From positions 1 through 10,896 of the forward strand of contig CAYMPC010000035.1 of the NCBI GenBank assembly GCA_964392465.1: DNA of 10,896 nucleotides, written 5' to 3'. Position numbers and translations under genes: made by a program. The notes under the pieces were generated by a model. The model was not told the origin of the DNA and did not search any database. It saw only the letters and a list, made by a program, of their open reading frames with translations. How positions within the stretch are numbered: the first letter of the stretch is position 1; every line of letters begins with the position of its first letter. This document shows positions 1 through 5,159 of the stretch, one piece after another. This DNA is from JAAXVZ01 sp964392465 (GTDB taxonomy: Archaea; Nanobdellota; Nanobdellia; Woesearchaeales; GW2011-AR15).

Positions 1-549
1 TACAACCCTTTTTGGTTTGATGAAACAGGAAAGCCTACTGAAAATCTTGATTTAGTAGTTTCAGTTCTAAAAAATAAGTTGCGTACAACATTGAATGGGC
101 TTTTTGCTCCTTTTAATCCAGAATCATACTCTTATTTTATAGTTGGCTCTGCAGCTAACGGCAGTTGGAGATCGCAATCAGATTTAGACAATATAATAGA
201 TTTCATTTGCAAAATACAAAAAGGCGAAAAAATAAATGAAAAAGATACTGCTTATTTATCTACTTTTTATACTGATCAGGAGATTCAGGATTATTTTTTT
301 GATACTGCTCATAAATATTATCTTGATCCAGGAAGGGCTTATGTTTCTGATTTAGATTTAAAAGTAAAAGGTATTCATATAGACGGCAGAAAAATAAGAA
401 AAATGTATGACATAGGAGAATTAAAGGTTAAAGAACTTGTAGAAAATGAATATTGGAATGGAACGATTCATGTTTTTTACAGTCAAATAATAGTTCCTCC
501 TTATTTTGCTGTTAATGAAAAAAGATGGGTTATCCCAGAAGAATTTTAA
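1..549 (+). CDS. Nucleotidyltransferase-fold protein, 5'-truncated by window edge
   Basis: The reading frame is open from base 1 to the TAA at 547-549, giving 182 visible residues; the true start lies outside the window, so the TTG at 79 is not a credible start. Visible residues 49-50 (Gly-Ser), ten residues, then Asp61-Leu-Asp63 match the hG[GS]-x(9-13)-Dh[DE]h signature of the DNA polymerase beta/MNT-like nucleotidyltransferase superfamily; the Gly-Ser helix and the two aspartates bind the metal-nucleotide. A second acidic strand, DLDLKVKG at 117-124, could supply the third carboxylate, which is inference. The C-terminal 60 residues are aromatic-rich and not recognised. Such domains transfer nucleotides to proteins, RNA or small molecules (antibiotic modification, MNT/HEPN toxin-antitoxin pairs, tRNA processing); the substrate cannot be told here. 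No HEPN partner is visible downstream, where tRNA-Leu follows, and the upstream side is not available. The fold is fairly sure; the role is unknown. Confidence 0.7.
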   Translation, partial: YNPFWFDETGKPTENLDLVVSVLKNKLRTTLNGLFAPFNPESYSYFIVGSAANGSWRSQSDLDNIIDFICKIQKGEKINEKDTAYLSTFYTDQEIQDYFFDTAHKYYLDPGRAYVSDLDLKVKGIHIDGRKIRKMYDIGELKVKELVENEYWNGTIHVFYSQIIVPPYFAVNEKRWVIPEEF

Positions 550-561
550 TAATTCATAAGC

Positions 562-573
562 AAAATATATAAA
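562..573 (+). promoter_or_regulatory. TATA box for tRNA-Leu
   Basis: The motif AAAATATATAAA lies about 30-40 nt before the mature 5' end of tRNA-Leu, in the gap after the preceding stop codon. That placement fits an archaeal box A with transcription starting around 590-600. It is assigned from position and composition only. Confidence 0.5.
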
Positions 574-601
574 TCAAATTCTAATCCAAGAAGATATCTG
601 C

Positions 602-725
602 GCGGGGGTAGCAAAGCCTGGTCAAATGCGCTGGACTTAAGACACTAAGAACAGTCTTCAGCTGTACTGAAGGCAAGATATCCAGTTCCTTAGTGGATTC
701 GAGGGTTCGAATCCCTTCCCCCGCA
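602..725 (+). tRNA. tRNA-Leu(TAA) with 38-nt intron
   Basis: The acceptor stem GCGGGGG (602-608) pairs with CCCCCGC (718-724), followed by discriminator A725, as usual for tRNA-Leu; CCA is not encoded. The D arm holds the leucine-type AGCCTGGTCAAA core. The anticodon stem CTGGA (631-635) pairs with TCCAG (681-685), and the loop carries TAA at 638-640. A class II long variable arm (about 686-700) and a T arm with GGGTTCGAATCCC follow. The anticodon loop is interrupted by an intron at 642-679, between positions 37 and 38, the classic archaeal site. After removal the loop is CTTAAGA, seven bases as expected. The mature tRNA would be 86 nt and reads UUA, and UUG by wobble. Confidence 0.95.
642..679 (+). 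other. tRNA-Leu intron with relaxed bulge-helix splice motif
   Basis: The 38-nt intron is placed so that excision restores a normal seven-base anticodon loop. Both cuts then fall after the second base of a three-base bulge: A640-G641/A642 and A678-T679/A680. The central helix is only CTT (636-638) with AAG (675-677), plus an A639-C674 mismatch. Inside the intron an 8-bp hairpin with one G-U pair, GTCTTCAG (654-661) with CTGAAGGC (667-674), has a five-base loop. The 643-653 stretch is unpaired, so the structure is a relaxed bulge-helix-loop rather than a strict bulge-helix-bulge. The tRNA splicing endonuclease would process it. Confidence 0.8.
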
Positions 726-728
726 TCC

Positions 729-741
729 TTTTTACAAAAAA
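729..741. terminator. Convergent T-run terminators
   Basis: A five-T run (729-733) follows tRNA-Leu on the plus strand, and a six-A run (736-741) reads as six T on the minus strand just after the stop of the gene at 749-1537. Archaeal RNA polymerase stops at such T-runs, so this short gap probably ends both transcripts. Confidence 0.5.
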
Positions 742-748
742 CAAGTTT

Positions 749-1537
749 TTAAAAAAGCAGACTATATCCAAGTCTTTCTACTACCAAAGAAAGGTTTTCT
801 TCTATATACTCAGGAGATAATGGCGCTGATAAAAAAGAGGGTAATTCCTTTACTAAAACAGAAGATACTTGCGCTGAATCTGGCTTATTTTGAAAATAAG
901 CAGTTACAGCTTCTTCTAATAATTGATATTGTTTTGAAGGCATTAATACCCAATAAGGAGTATATCTTTTTCGTTTTTTTGGCTTAATCTCTTTTGTTTT
1001 TTCTCTTCTTTGTTGTTTAGGCTTTGTTTCTTTGTGCATTTCATCTTTTTTCTCTTTTTCTTCTACTAGGTTTACTATATTTTTTCTTCTTTTATTTGTT
1101 ATTGCTTTATAGTTAAATACACGATCCAAATCAGTTTTATCAGGTAAAACAAAATATTTTTTTGGCACGATTGGCTTTTTTCCAGTTAAACAGTAATACC
1201 TCATATATTTTAAAGCACTAGGTAGTGTGTCTCTTATTGTCACTCCATTTTTTTTATATTTGTGATAATAATCCACTAACTGTCTTTTTTCTATTAATTC
1301 TTTTGGTGCAACACCTTGATTTAAAAGATAAGATGTGAAAAGATAAACTATGTTAAAAGCTTCTATTTGCGAAGGTAGAGAGGAAAGACTTAATTCTCGA
1401 CTTATTTCTTCAGGTGGTCTTTCCATTAAAGTATTTACGACCTCATTTATACTTTTTTGTTTTTCAAGATAAGGAATCATTTTAATTTTGGAGAAATATG
1501 ATTCTATTAAAAAGCTATTTTTATTTTTAATATACAA
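749..1537 (-). CDS. Hypothetical lysine-rich two-part protein
   Basis: This gene encodes up to 262 residues and I do not recognise it. Residues 1-145 look helical, with an aromatic/basic patch around 88-116 (VDYYHKYKKNG, LKYMRYYCL). Residues 147-192 form a very Lys/Glu/Arg-rich, probably disordered linker. Residues 193-262 form a second small, probably helical domain (YTPYWVLMPSKQYQLLEEAV onward). There is no signal peptide, transmembrane helix or metal motif, and the basic linker suggests nucleic-acid contact, which is inference. The start is uncertain: the longest form begins at a TTG (1537), while the first ATG is at 1480 (residue 20). A minus-strand TATA-like stretch at about 1551-1560 would start RNA near 1530, inside the TTG form, which favours the ATG or an unusual start. 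It is divergent from the recombinase-like gene at 1690 across 152 bp. The absence of stops over 780 bp supports a real gene. Confidence 0.7.
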   Translation of the reverse strand: MYIKNKNSFLIESYFSKIKMIPYLEKQKSINEVVNTLMERPPEEISRELSLSSLPSQIEAFNIVYLFTSYLLNQGVAPKELIEKRQLVDYYHKYKKNGVTIRDTLPSALKYMRYYCLTGKKPIVPKKYFVLPDKTDLDRVFNYKAITNKRRKNIVNLVEEKEKKDEMHKETKPKQQRREKTKEIKPKKRKRYTPYWVLMPSKQYQLLEEAVTAYFQNKPDSAQVSSVLVKELPSFLSAPLSPEYIEENLSLVVERLGYSLLF

Positions 1538-1689
1538 ATCTTTATATTAATATATAAAAACAAAACATTTATATTTTAGTTTCTTTTTATATATACCTAA
1601 ATAGAAATAATTTCCATTAATATACATAATATTACTAACTGTATACAAATAACCCAAAATCTACAAAGAAAATTAAAAAACTGTGAAAA
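1538..1689. promoter_or_regulatory. AT-rich divergent promoter region
   Basis: This 152-bp gap separates two divergent genes and is almost all A and T. It holds a minus-strand TATA-like motif at about 1551-1560, and plus-strand candidates at about 1588-1596 (TTATATATA) and 1640-1648 (GTATACAAA). The last would start RNA near 1665, giving a short leader to the ATG at 1690. No RNA gene or longer inverted repeat was seen. Confidence 0.4.
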
Positions 1690-2256
1690 ATGGTTTCAGC
1701 AATAAAAATAAACAAAGAAACTCCTATTTATCTCAGCATAGAGGAAGTAAGAGCATTATTAGCGTCTATAATAGATGCCAGAGATAAATTAATGATAAGA
1801 CTTCTTTATGAAACCGGATGCACTCCAACTGAATTAACTAAAATTTCAGTTTCTGACATTGCCGGAAATTCAATAAAAATAAAAAACGAGGATACGAAGC
1901 AATTGAGGTTTTCCAAGATTTCTGGTAAATTATCAAAAGATCTTTCTTTATTCATCCAAGGTAATAAATTGGGCAAAAAAGATTTTATTTTATCAACAAG
2001 ACAGAGCAAAAAGATATCTGAAAAAAGAGTGAGGCAATTGGTCCAGATATACACAAAAAAATGCAATAACCGAGCTATAAATCCAATGATGTTTAGATAT
2101 TATCATATTGCGCATGCTTATTTAAATGGTGTTTTTATTGAGGAGATTGCAAAACAGATTGGTCTGACCAAATTAAGAATCTTTCAAATATTACAGGAAT
2201 TTGATATAAAACCAAAAGAAAATAATTATAATCATTTTTTAAGCAGAATAGGATAA
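1690..2256 (+). CDS. Degenerate tyrosine recombinase/integrase-fold protein
   Basis: The 188 residues resemble the catalytic domain alone of Xer/phage-integrase tyrosine recombinases: LSIEEVRALL, then LMIRLLYETGCTPTEL (35-49), a beta hairpin, INPMMFRYYHIAHAYLNG (130-147) and a helix-turn-helix-like IEEIAKQIGL (150-159). The N-terminal SAM-like core-binding domain is absent; a stop at 1684-1686 just before the ATG rules out a longer form. Of the catalytic residues, Arg I in GLRxSEL is Thr45, the His of HxxR is Met133, the His/Trp of LGH is Leu159, and no Tyr sits about nine residues later; Tyr180 lies too far on. Arg136 and perhaps Lys70 remain. It is therefore probably inactive as a recombinase and may be a DNA-binding regulator built on the fold; it could also be a relic. 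No clear Shine-Dalgarno is present. It is divergent from the hypothetical gene at 749-1537. Confidence 0.75.
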   Translation: MVSAIKINKETPIYLSIEEVRALLASIIDARDKLMIRLLYETGCTPTELTKISVSDIAGNSIKIKNEDTKQLRFSKISGKLSKDLSLFIQGNKLGKKDFILSTRQSKKISEKRVRQLVQIYTKKCNNRAINPMMFRYYHIAHAYLNGVFIEEIAKQIGLTKLRIFQILQEFDIKPKENNYNHFLSRIG

Positions 2257-2307
2257 TAAAAAATTTATTTAAATTGAATATTTAGATGTTTAGAGAGTTA
2301 GAGAGAT

Positions 2308-2321
2308 AACTTTTATATTTG
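2308..2321 (+). promoter_or_regulatory. TATA box for CxxCxxCC protein gene
   Basis: ACTTTTATATTTGC is centred about 26 nt before the ATG at 2342, so transcription would start at or next to the start codon and give a leaderless mRNA; there is no Shine-Dalgarno. A tandem pair of TTAGAGAG (2290-2297 and 2298-2305) sits just upstream, where the BRE or a regulator could bind. Confidence 0.55.
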
Positions 2322-2341
2322 CTTATTTTCTTCTTTGATTA

Positions 2342-2662
2342 ATGAAAGATATGGAAATTGTTGATTTATGCAAAACATGCAGAAGATGCTGCATAGGGAC
2401 AGAGATAAGGCTGATTCCTGAGGATATAGAAAGATGGAAAAAAGAAGAAAGGCTTGACATTCTTCTTTGCATAAATCCTTTATTGGGAGAATCAAGACAG
2501 ATTATAAAAAAGGACAATAATGATGAATGCTTTTTTCTGACTGAAGAGGGAAAATGCAAGATACAAGAAACAAAACCATACATATGTAAAAGATTTCCGC
2601 AATCTAAAAAGCAGGCAATGGCTTTTGACTGTAAATTGATTGATATATTAAATTTGAAATAA
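2342..2662 (+). CDS. YkgJ-like CxxCxxCC metal-binding protein
   Basis: This small protein of 106 residues belongs to the family of putative zinc- or iron-chelating CxxCxxCC proteins (YkgJ/UPF0153). The signature is clear: Cys10, Cys13, Cys16 and Cys17 (C-x2-C-x2-CC), then the family's PEDIERW helix at 26-32, and the second cysteine group Cys63 (ECFFL), Cys72 (GKCKIQ), Cys82 (YICKRFP) and Cys97. The family probably holds a metal or Fe-S centre; its biochemical role is not settled, so no function is assigned. It is cytosolic by sequence, with no signal or membrane segment. The length fits the short members of the family. The ATG at 2342 is supported by a TATA box about 26 nt upstream (leaderless). 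The gene ends 12 nt before tRNA-Pro, whose promoter must lie within its last codons or else the two are cotranscribed. Confidence 0.9.
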   Translation: MKDMEIVDLCKTCRRCCIGTEIRLIPEDIERWKKEERLDILLCINPLLGESRQIIKKDNNDECFFLTEEGKCKIQETKPYICKRFPQSKKQAMAFDCKLIDILNLK

Positions 2663-2674
2663 TATTATTTAATT

Positions 2675-2748
2675 GGGGTCTTGGTCTAACTTGGCTAGAA
2701 TACGCGGTTCGGGGCCGCGTGATCTGGGTTCAAATCCCAGGGACCCCA
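2675..2748 (+). tRNA. tRNA-Pro(CGG)
   Basis: The acceptor stem GGGGTCT (2675-2681) pairs with GGACCCC (2741-2747) with one G-U pair; the discriminator is A2748 and no CCA is encoded. The anticodon stem CGCGG (2703-2707) pairs with CCGCG (2715-2719), and the loop TTCGGGG gives anticodon CGG at 2710-2712, reading CCG. The T arm CTGGGTTCAAATCCCAG is perfect. The gene is 74 nt with no intron. A TATA-like GATATATTAAAT (about 2641-2653) lies inside the end of the preceding gene, and a five-T run at 2755-2759 follows. Confidence 0.96.
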
Positions 2749-2754
2749 TTGAAA

Positions 2755-2775
2755 TTTTTAATATTGAATAAAAAA
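2755..2775. terminator. Convergent T-run terminators after tRNA-Pro and the deformylase gene
   Basis: Plus-strand TTTTT at 2755-2759 comes seven bases after tRNA-Pro. The A-run at 2770-2775 reads as six T on the minus strand, about ten bases past the stop of the deformylase-like gene. Both fit simple archaeal T-tract termination. Confidence 0.45.
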
Positions 2776-2785
2776 GGTTTTATTT

Positions 2786-3478
2786 TTAATCCTCTTTAAT
2801 TAAATAGAAAAGACCTAGATTTTTCCCATTAAAGCTATATTCTGTTGCAGAAACATCTCTTTGTATCATTTGACTTTTTAATTTTATCATATGAAGAAAT
2901 TCTTCATCGGTGGTAGGAAATTCTGCACTCTCTGTCTCAATAGTTGTTCTGTCGCTTAATAGTATTCCATGTAGATGATCTAATTCATGCTGTGCATTAA
3001 AATTATTTGTTAATATCTTAGTTTCCCTATACCCTATTTCTTCAGGAAACCTCCTGAATCCATATTTTAAGATTGTTTCTTCTCCCTCTAAATTATAGCC
3101 TCTCATTTCAAAATAAGAATATCTTGGAACTAGAAATCTTCTTTTTGGGATACTTCCGCAGCCTTCATAAGAAGGACATTCTTTTTTTCCTACGTTTACT
3201 ATTTCAGGATTTAGAAGAGTAATATATTGTCTGTTTTCCGGAAGAGGTACATATATTACACTAATAGGGGAAGGTGTTGTTGTCCAATATACATTTTCAG
3301 AACTAGCTGCAGCCCAATTATATTTTTTCATCATTTCTATTATAATATCTGTTAATTCTTCAGCAAGCTTTATATCACTTGGACTTTTTATATCCAGCGG
3401 GGCAGCAGGAGATGTAACCCATTGATCTCTAGTTAAAATTGTTGCCCTCTCTGCCTTGTGTTTTTCTATTAAATCCAT
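2786..3478 (-). CDS. Divergent peptide deformylase homologue
   Basis: The 230 residues carry the core of peptide deformylase, the metalloenzyme that removes formyl from N-terminal formyl-methionine. Motif 2 is EGCGS at 105-109 (family EGCxS; Cys107 a metal ligand) and motif 3 is HELDH at 164-168 followed by LHG (family HExDH; His164 and His168 metal ligands, Glu165 catalytic). The strands between also match: ITLLNPEIV (86-94), a VPR turn (117-119) and the NLEGE hairpin. Motif 1, normally GxGxAAxQ, is instead YNWAAASS (53-60), so the glycines are lost and the oxyanion-binding Gln is Ser. The protein is somewhat longer than typical bacterial enzymes. The enzyme is normally bacterial or organellar, and archaea usually start with unformylated Met, so the substrate may differ. 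A minus-strand TATA near 3504 sits about 26 nt before the ATG, implying a leaderless mRNA. It is divergent from the zinc-ribbon gene. Confidence 0.85.
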   Translation of the reverse strand: MDLIEKHKAERATILTRDQWVTSPAAPLDIKSPSDIKLAEELTDIIIEMMKKYNWAAASSENVYWTTTPSPISVIYVPLPENRQYITLLNPEIVNVGKKECPSYEGCGSIPKRRFLVPRYSYFEMRGYNLEGEETILKYGFRRFPEEIGYRETKILTNNFNAQHELDHLHGILLSDRTTIETESAEFPTTDEEFLHMIKLKSQMIQRDVSATEYSFNGKNLGLFYLIKED

Positions 3479-3496
3479 CTTTCTTGAAAAAAAAGA

Positions 3497-3510
3497 GTTA
3501 TATATAAAAA
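3497..3510 (-). promoter_or_regulatory. TATA box for deformylase-like gene
   Basis: Read on the minus strand, the motif is TTTTTATATATAAC, centred about 26 nt upstream of the ATG at 3478. RNA would start at or near the start codon. Its upstream edge touches the 33-bp palindrome, so a protein bound there could block the promoter. Confidence 0.6.
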
Positions 3511-3540
3511 AGACGGTTTAAGGGCTTAAGTTCGTCTTTT
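3508..3540. repeat. 33-bp imperfect palindrome between divergent genes
   Basis: The outer arms AAAAGACG (3508-3515) and CGTCTTTT (3533-3540) are perfect inverted copies. A second, inner inverted repeat TTAAG-GG-CTTAA (3518-3529) is nested within, set off by two bases on the left and three on the right. The element lies between the deformylase-like gene and the zinc-ribbon gene and overlaps the edge of the former's TATA box. An operator for a dimeric regulator is the simplest reading; as RNA it could form a hairpin only if transcribed. Confidence 0.6.
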
Positions 3541-3600
3541 GTTGATTAAGACAGCAAACTATTTATATTTCAAAAATTTAATATCAAATATCAATATTAC

Positions 3601-3606
3601 AGGTGA
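3601..3606 (+). promoter_or_regulatory. Shine-Dalgarno site fixing the zinc-ribbon start
   Basis: AGGTGA ends four bases before the ATG at 3611 and matches the archaeal 16S rRNA 3' end. It argues for this ATG rather than the in-frame TTG at 3539. A TATA-like CTATTTATATTTC at about 3558-3570 would give a short leader containing this site. Confidence 0.7.
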
Positions 3607-3610
3607 GATC

Positions 3611-3940
3611 ATGACAAAATATATGTGCTATAAATGCAACAGGGAATATGAAACAAATGAGATAAGATTTACAGGCACAAACAAATTTGAATGTGTATAT
3701 TGCCTAGGTATTAAAACAAGACAGATAGAACCGGTACAACATAAAAAAGTAGAAGAGAAGCCAAAAGAGGAAATTGTAGAATACACATGCGGGAATTGCA
3801 ATTATTCTTTCAAGAGAAAAAAATCTGCTTTAATCACTTCATGTCCCTATTGTAACAAAGAAGGTACGTTAGCTGTAAAAAAATCACATGATGCAAGTAA
3901 ATTATTAAAAGAGAGCATGGATAAAAATTATGATTTTTGA
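3611..3940 (+). CDS. Double zinc-ribbon protein
   Basis: This 109-residue protein has two CxxC...CxxC zinc ribbons. The first has Cys6, Cys9, Cys28 and Cys31; the second has Cys60, Cys63, Cys78 and Cys81. They are joined by a charged linker (about 40-57, rich in Lys and Glu), and a short basic tail (90-109) follows. The ribbons resemble those of small RNA polymerase subunits such as Rpo12/RpoP and of other archaeal nucleic-acid-binding ribbons, but two ribbons in tandem are not that subunit, so the role is left open; a regulator or RNA/DNA-binding adaptor is possible. The start at 3611 is chosen for its Shine-Dalgarno. The longer form from a TTG at 3539 would run through promoter-like AT-rich sequence and the end of the palindrome. 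The gene is divergent from the deformylase homologue and convergent with the ARPP-1-like gene. Confidence 0.85.
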   Translation: MTKYMCYKCNREYETNEIRFTGTNKFECVYCLGIKTRQIEPVQHKKVEEKPKEEIVEYTCGNCNYSFKRKKSALITSCPYCNKEGTLAVKKSHDASKLLKESMDKNYDF

Positions 3941-3995
3941 TTATTTTAATTCTTTAAATTTTTTATAAAAAATAAATAAAAAATATAGAATCTTA
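3941..3995. terminator. Convergent T-rich terminator gap
   Basis: Between the zinc-ribbon stop and the end of the ARPP-1-like gene the plus strand has six T at 3959-3964, and the minus strand reads six T opposite A3967-3972. Both transcripts probably end here. No hairpin of note was seen. Confidence 0.4.
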
Positions 3996-5042
3996 TTATT
4001 TTGGTTTTTGTGAAAACGCAGAATAATGAACTAATGTTCCATCTTGCATTCTTGCTACTTGTATTCCAACATCTCCATATCCGCTTGGCAAAAAGTCTCT
4101 AAATGCTCCTGGCTGATTAATATCTCCATCATAGAATGCTGTAACAAAGTGAGTTAGCTCTCCCTGTCTTACTTCTTGAATTAAGTTTATCCTATCTCTA
4201 AGAGCTGCTTGCCCAGAAACCAAACTTTGTGCTGCTATTCCTGTGCTTGTCCTTTGTTTGTTGGCTGTCCATAATTGAGGATTACCAAATCCTGACATGA
4301 ACAAAGTATATCCTCCACTTTTTGAAGGGTCATAACAAACAATTAACTGTCCATGTATCTGAGCTTTTCCTCCTAAGGTTGTTGGAATAAAACTAAGCTG
4401 AGCAACACTTTTGCTTAAACTTGCTCTTAGTGCATCAGATTGCATATATTGTATAATATCTGCTAGATTATCTTTTTGAATGTGTCCAGGTGGAATTTCC
4501 AACATATCTGCAACATCCCTTATATGATCCCATAAATTTTGTTGACCTTTTATTGCTGCAATAGCAGCAGTAGGGAAGGCATAAAGTATATCTGTTTGTC
4601 CAAGCTGAGAACTGGCTGAATAACCTGCTGACTGTTGTGCGCATCTATTTGCTGAAACATCAACGGTTTGTTTGGGTGGAACTACTACTGGTATGCTTGT
4701 CATTCTTGGTTGCTGACCTGAATCGCTTGCTCTCAAAACTGCTCCTTGTGGAACATAAACTGATGTATCAGAATTATTTTCTATTCTTGCGCCTCCTATA
4801 CTTCCTGTAGTTGTAATCCTTAATAGATTATTTCTCAATGCTTCCTGAAAATCAACTACATTTATGTATGCAAAACTTTTTGCTACATAAATAGGCAACA
4901 CTATTGTTCCTTCATCAAGACTTATGAGCTGACCTGTTTCAGGCTTTCCTAATGTTGCTTCTAAAGAATTTGAATTTACACTTGTTGATGCTGATGTATC
5001 TCCTGGTTTACTTTCCTTTTTTCCAAAAAGTCTGCTAAGCAT
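3996..5042 (-). CDS. ARPP-1-like domain protein
   Basis: The 348 residues appear to be a divergent member of the ARPP-1 family (named for association with ADP-ribosylglycohydrolase and Rhodanese-phosphatase proteins; biochemical role unknown). The pattern seen is FAYINVVDFQEAL (57-69), a strand with IENNSDTSVYVPQGAVLRA (87-105), VVVPPKQTVDV (119-129) and NRCAQQ (132-137), then an LWDHIRDVADML helix (170-181). This parallels the family's 'eNxgdxpVlllxGexlxGaxQnR...vlvpagst..ipVsCvE' layout, but the usual Cys-Val-Glu-x-Gly-Arg-Trp end is not kept. The N-terminal 35 residues are Ser/Thr-rich and look disordered; there is no signal peptide. The protein is poor in lysine and rich in Gln/Ser/Ala, and its DNA appears less AT-rich than its neighbours. 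The ATG at 5042 follows a strong Shine-Dalgarno. The family call is from memory of the motif and is moderate. Confidence 0.7.
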   Translation of the reverse strand: MLSRLFGKKESKPGDTSASTSVNSNSLEATLGKPETGQLISLDEGTIVLPIYVAKSFAYINVVDFQEALRNNLLRITTTGSIGGARIENNSDTSVYVPQGAVLRASDSGQQPRMTSIPVVVPPKQTVDVSANRCAQQSAGYSASSQLGQTDILYAFPTAAIAAIKGQQNLWDHIRDVADMLEIPPGHIQKDNLADIIQYMQSDALRASLSKSVAQLSFIPTTLGGKAQIHGQLIVCYDPSKSGGYTLFMSGFGNPQLWTANKQRTSTGIAAQSLVSGQAALRDRINLIQEVRQGELTHFVTAFYDGDINQPGAFRDFLPSGYGDVGIQVARMQDGTLVHYSAFSQKPK

Positions 5043-5047
5043 TTTTT

Positions 5048-5055
5048 ATCACCTT
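5048..5055 (-). promoter_or_regulatory. Shine-Dalgarno site of ARPP-1-like gene
   Basis: AAGGTGAT on the minus strand lies five bases before the ATG and matches the archaeal anti-SD well. TATA-like sequences occur at about 5056-5070 and 5081-5097; only the farther one leaves room for a leader that contains this site. Confidence 0.7.
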
Positions 5056-5126
5056 CTTATATATAACCACTAAAAAGTAGTAATATTTAAATATTTCTAT
5101 TTTTTGTTTTTTTCTCTTTTCACAAT

Positions 5127-5137
5127 CTTTTTAAAGG
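5127..5137 (+). promoter_or_regulatory. TATA box for PAC2 gene
   Basis: CTTTTTAAAGG is centred about 27-28 nt before the ATG at 5160, and no Shine-Dalgarno follows, so the PAC2 mRNA is probably leaderless. Confidence 0.5.
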
Positions 5138-5159
5138 ATTTAATTTTAGCTTCTAGATT

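Noticed and set aside
1806..2066. Minus-strand frame within the recombinase-like gene
   Set aside because: It is the antisense of a better supported gene and shows no promoter, Shine-Dalgarno or domain.
602..2256. Integrated element with tRNA-Leu as attachment site and the recombinase-like gene as integrase
   Set aside because: I found no second copy of the tRNA 3' end in the window, and the recombinase lacks catalytic residues.
2313..2583. Two minus-strand frames opposite the CxxCxxCC gene
   Set aside because: The plus-strand gene has a clear cysteine signature and promoter; these overlap it completely.
3539..3610. N-terminal extension of the zinc-ribbon protein from a TTG start
   Set aside because: The ATG at 3611 has a good AGGTGA Shine-Dalgarno, and the extension runs through TATA-like sequence and part of the palindrome.
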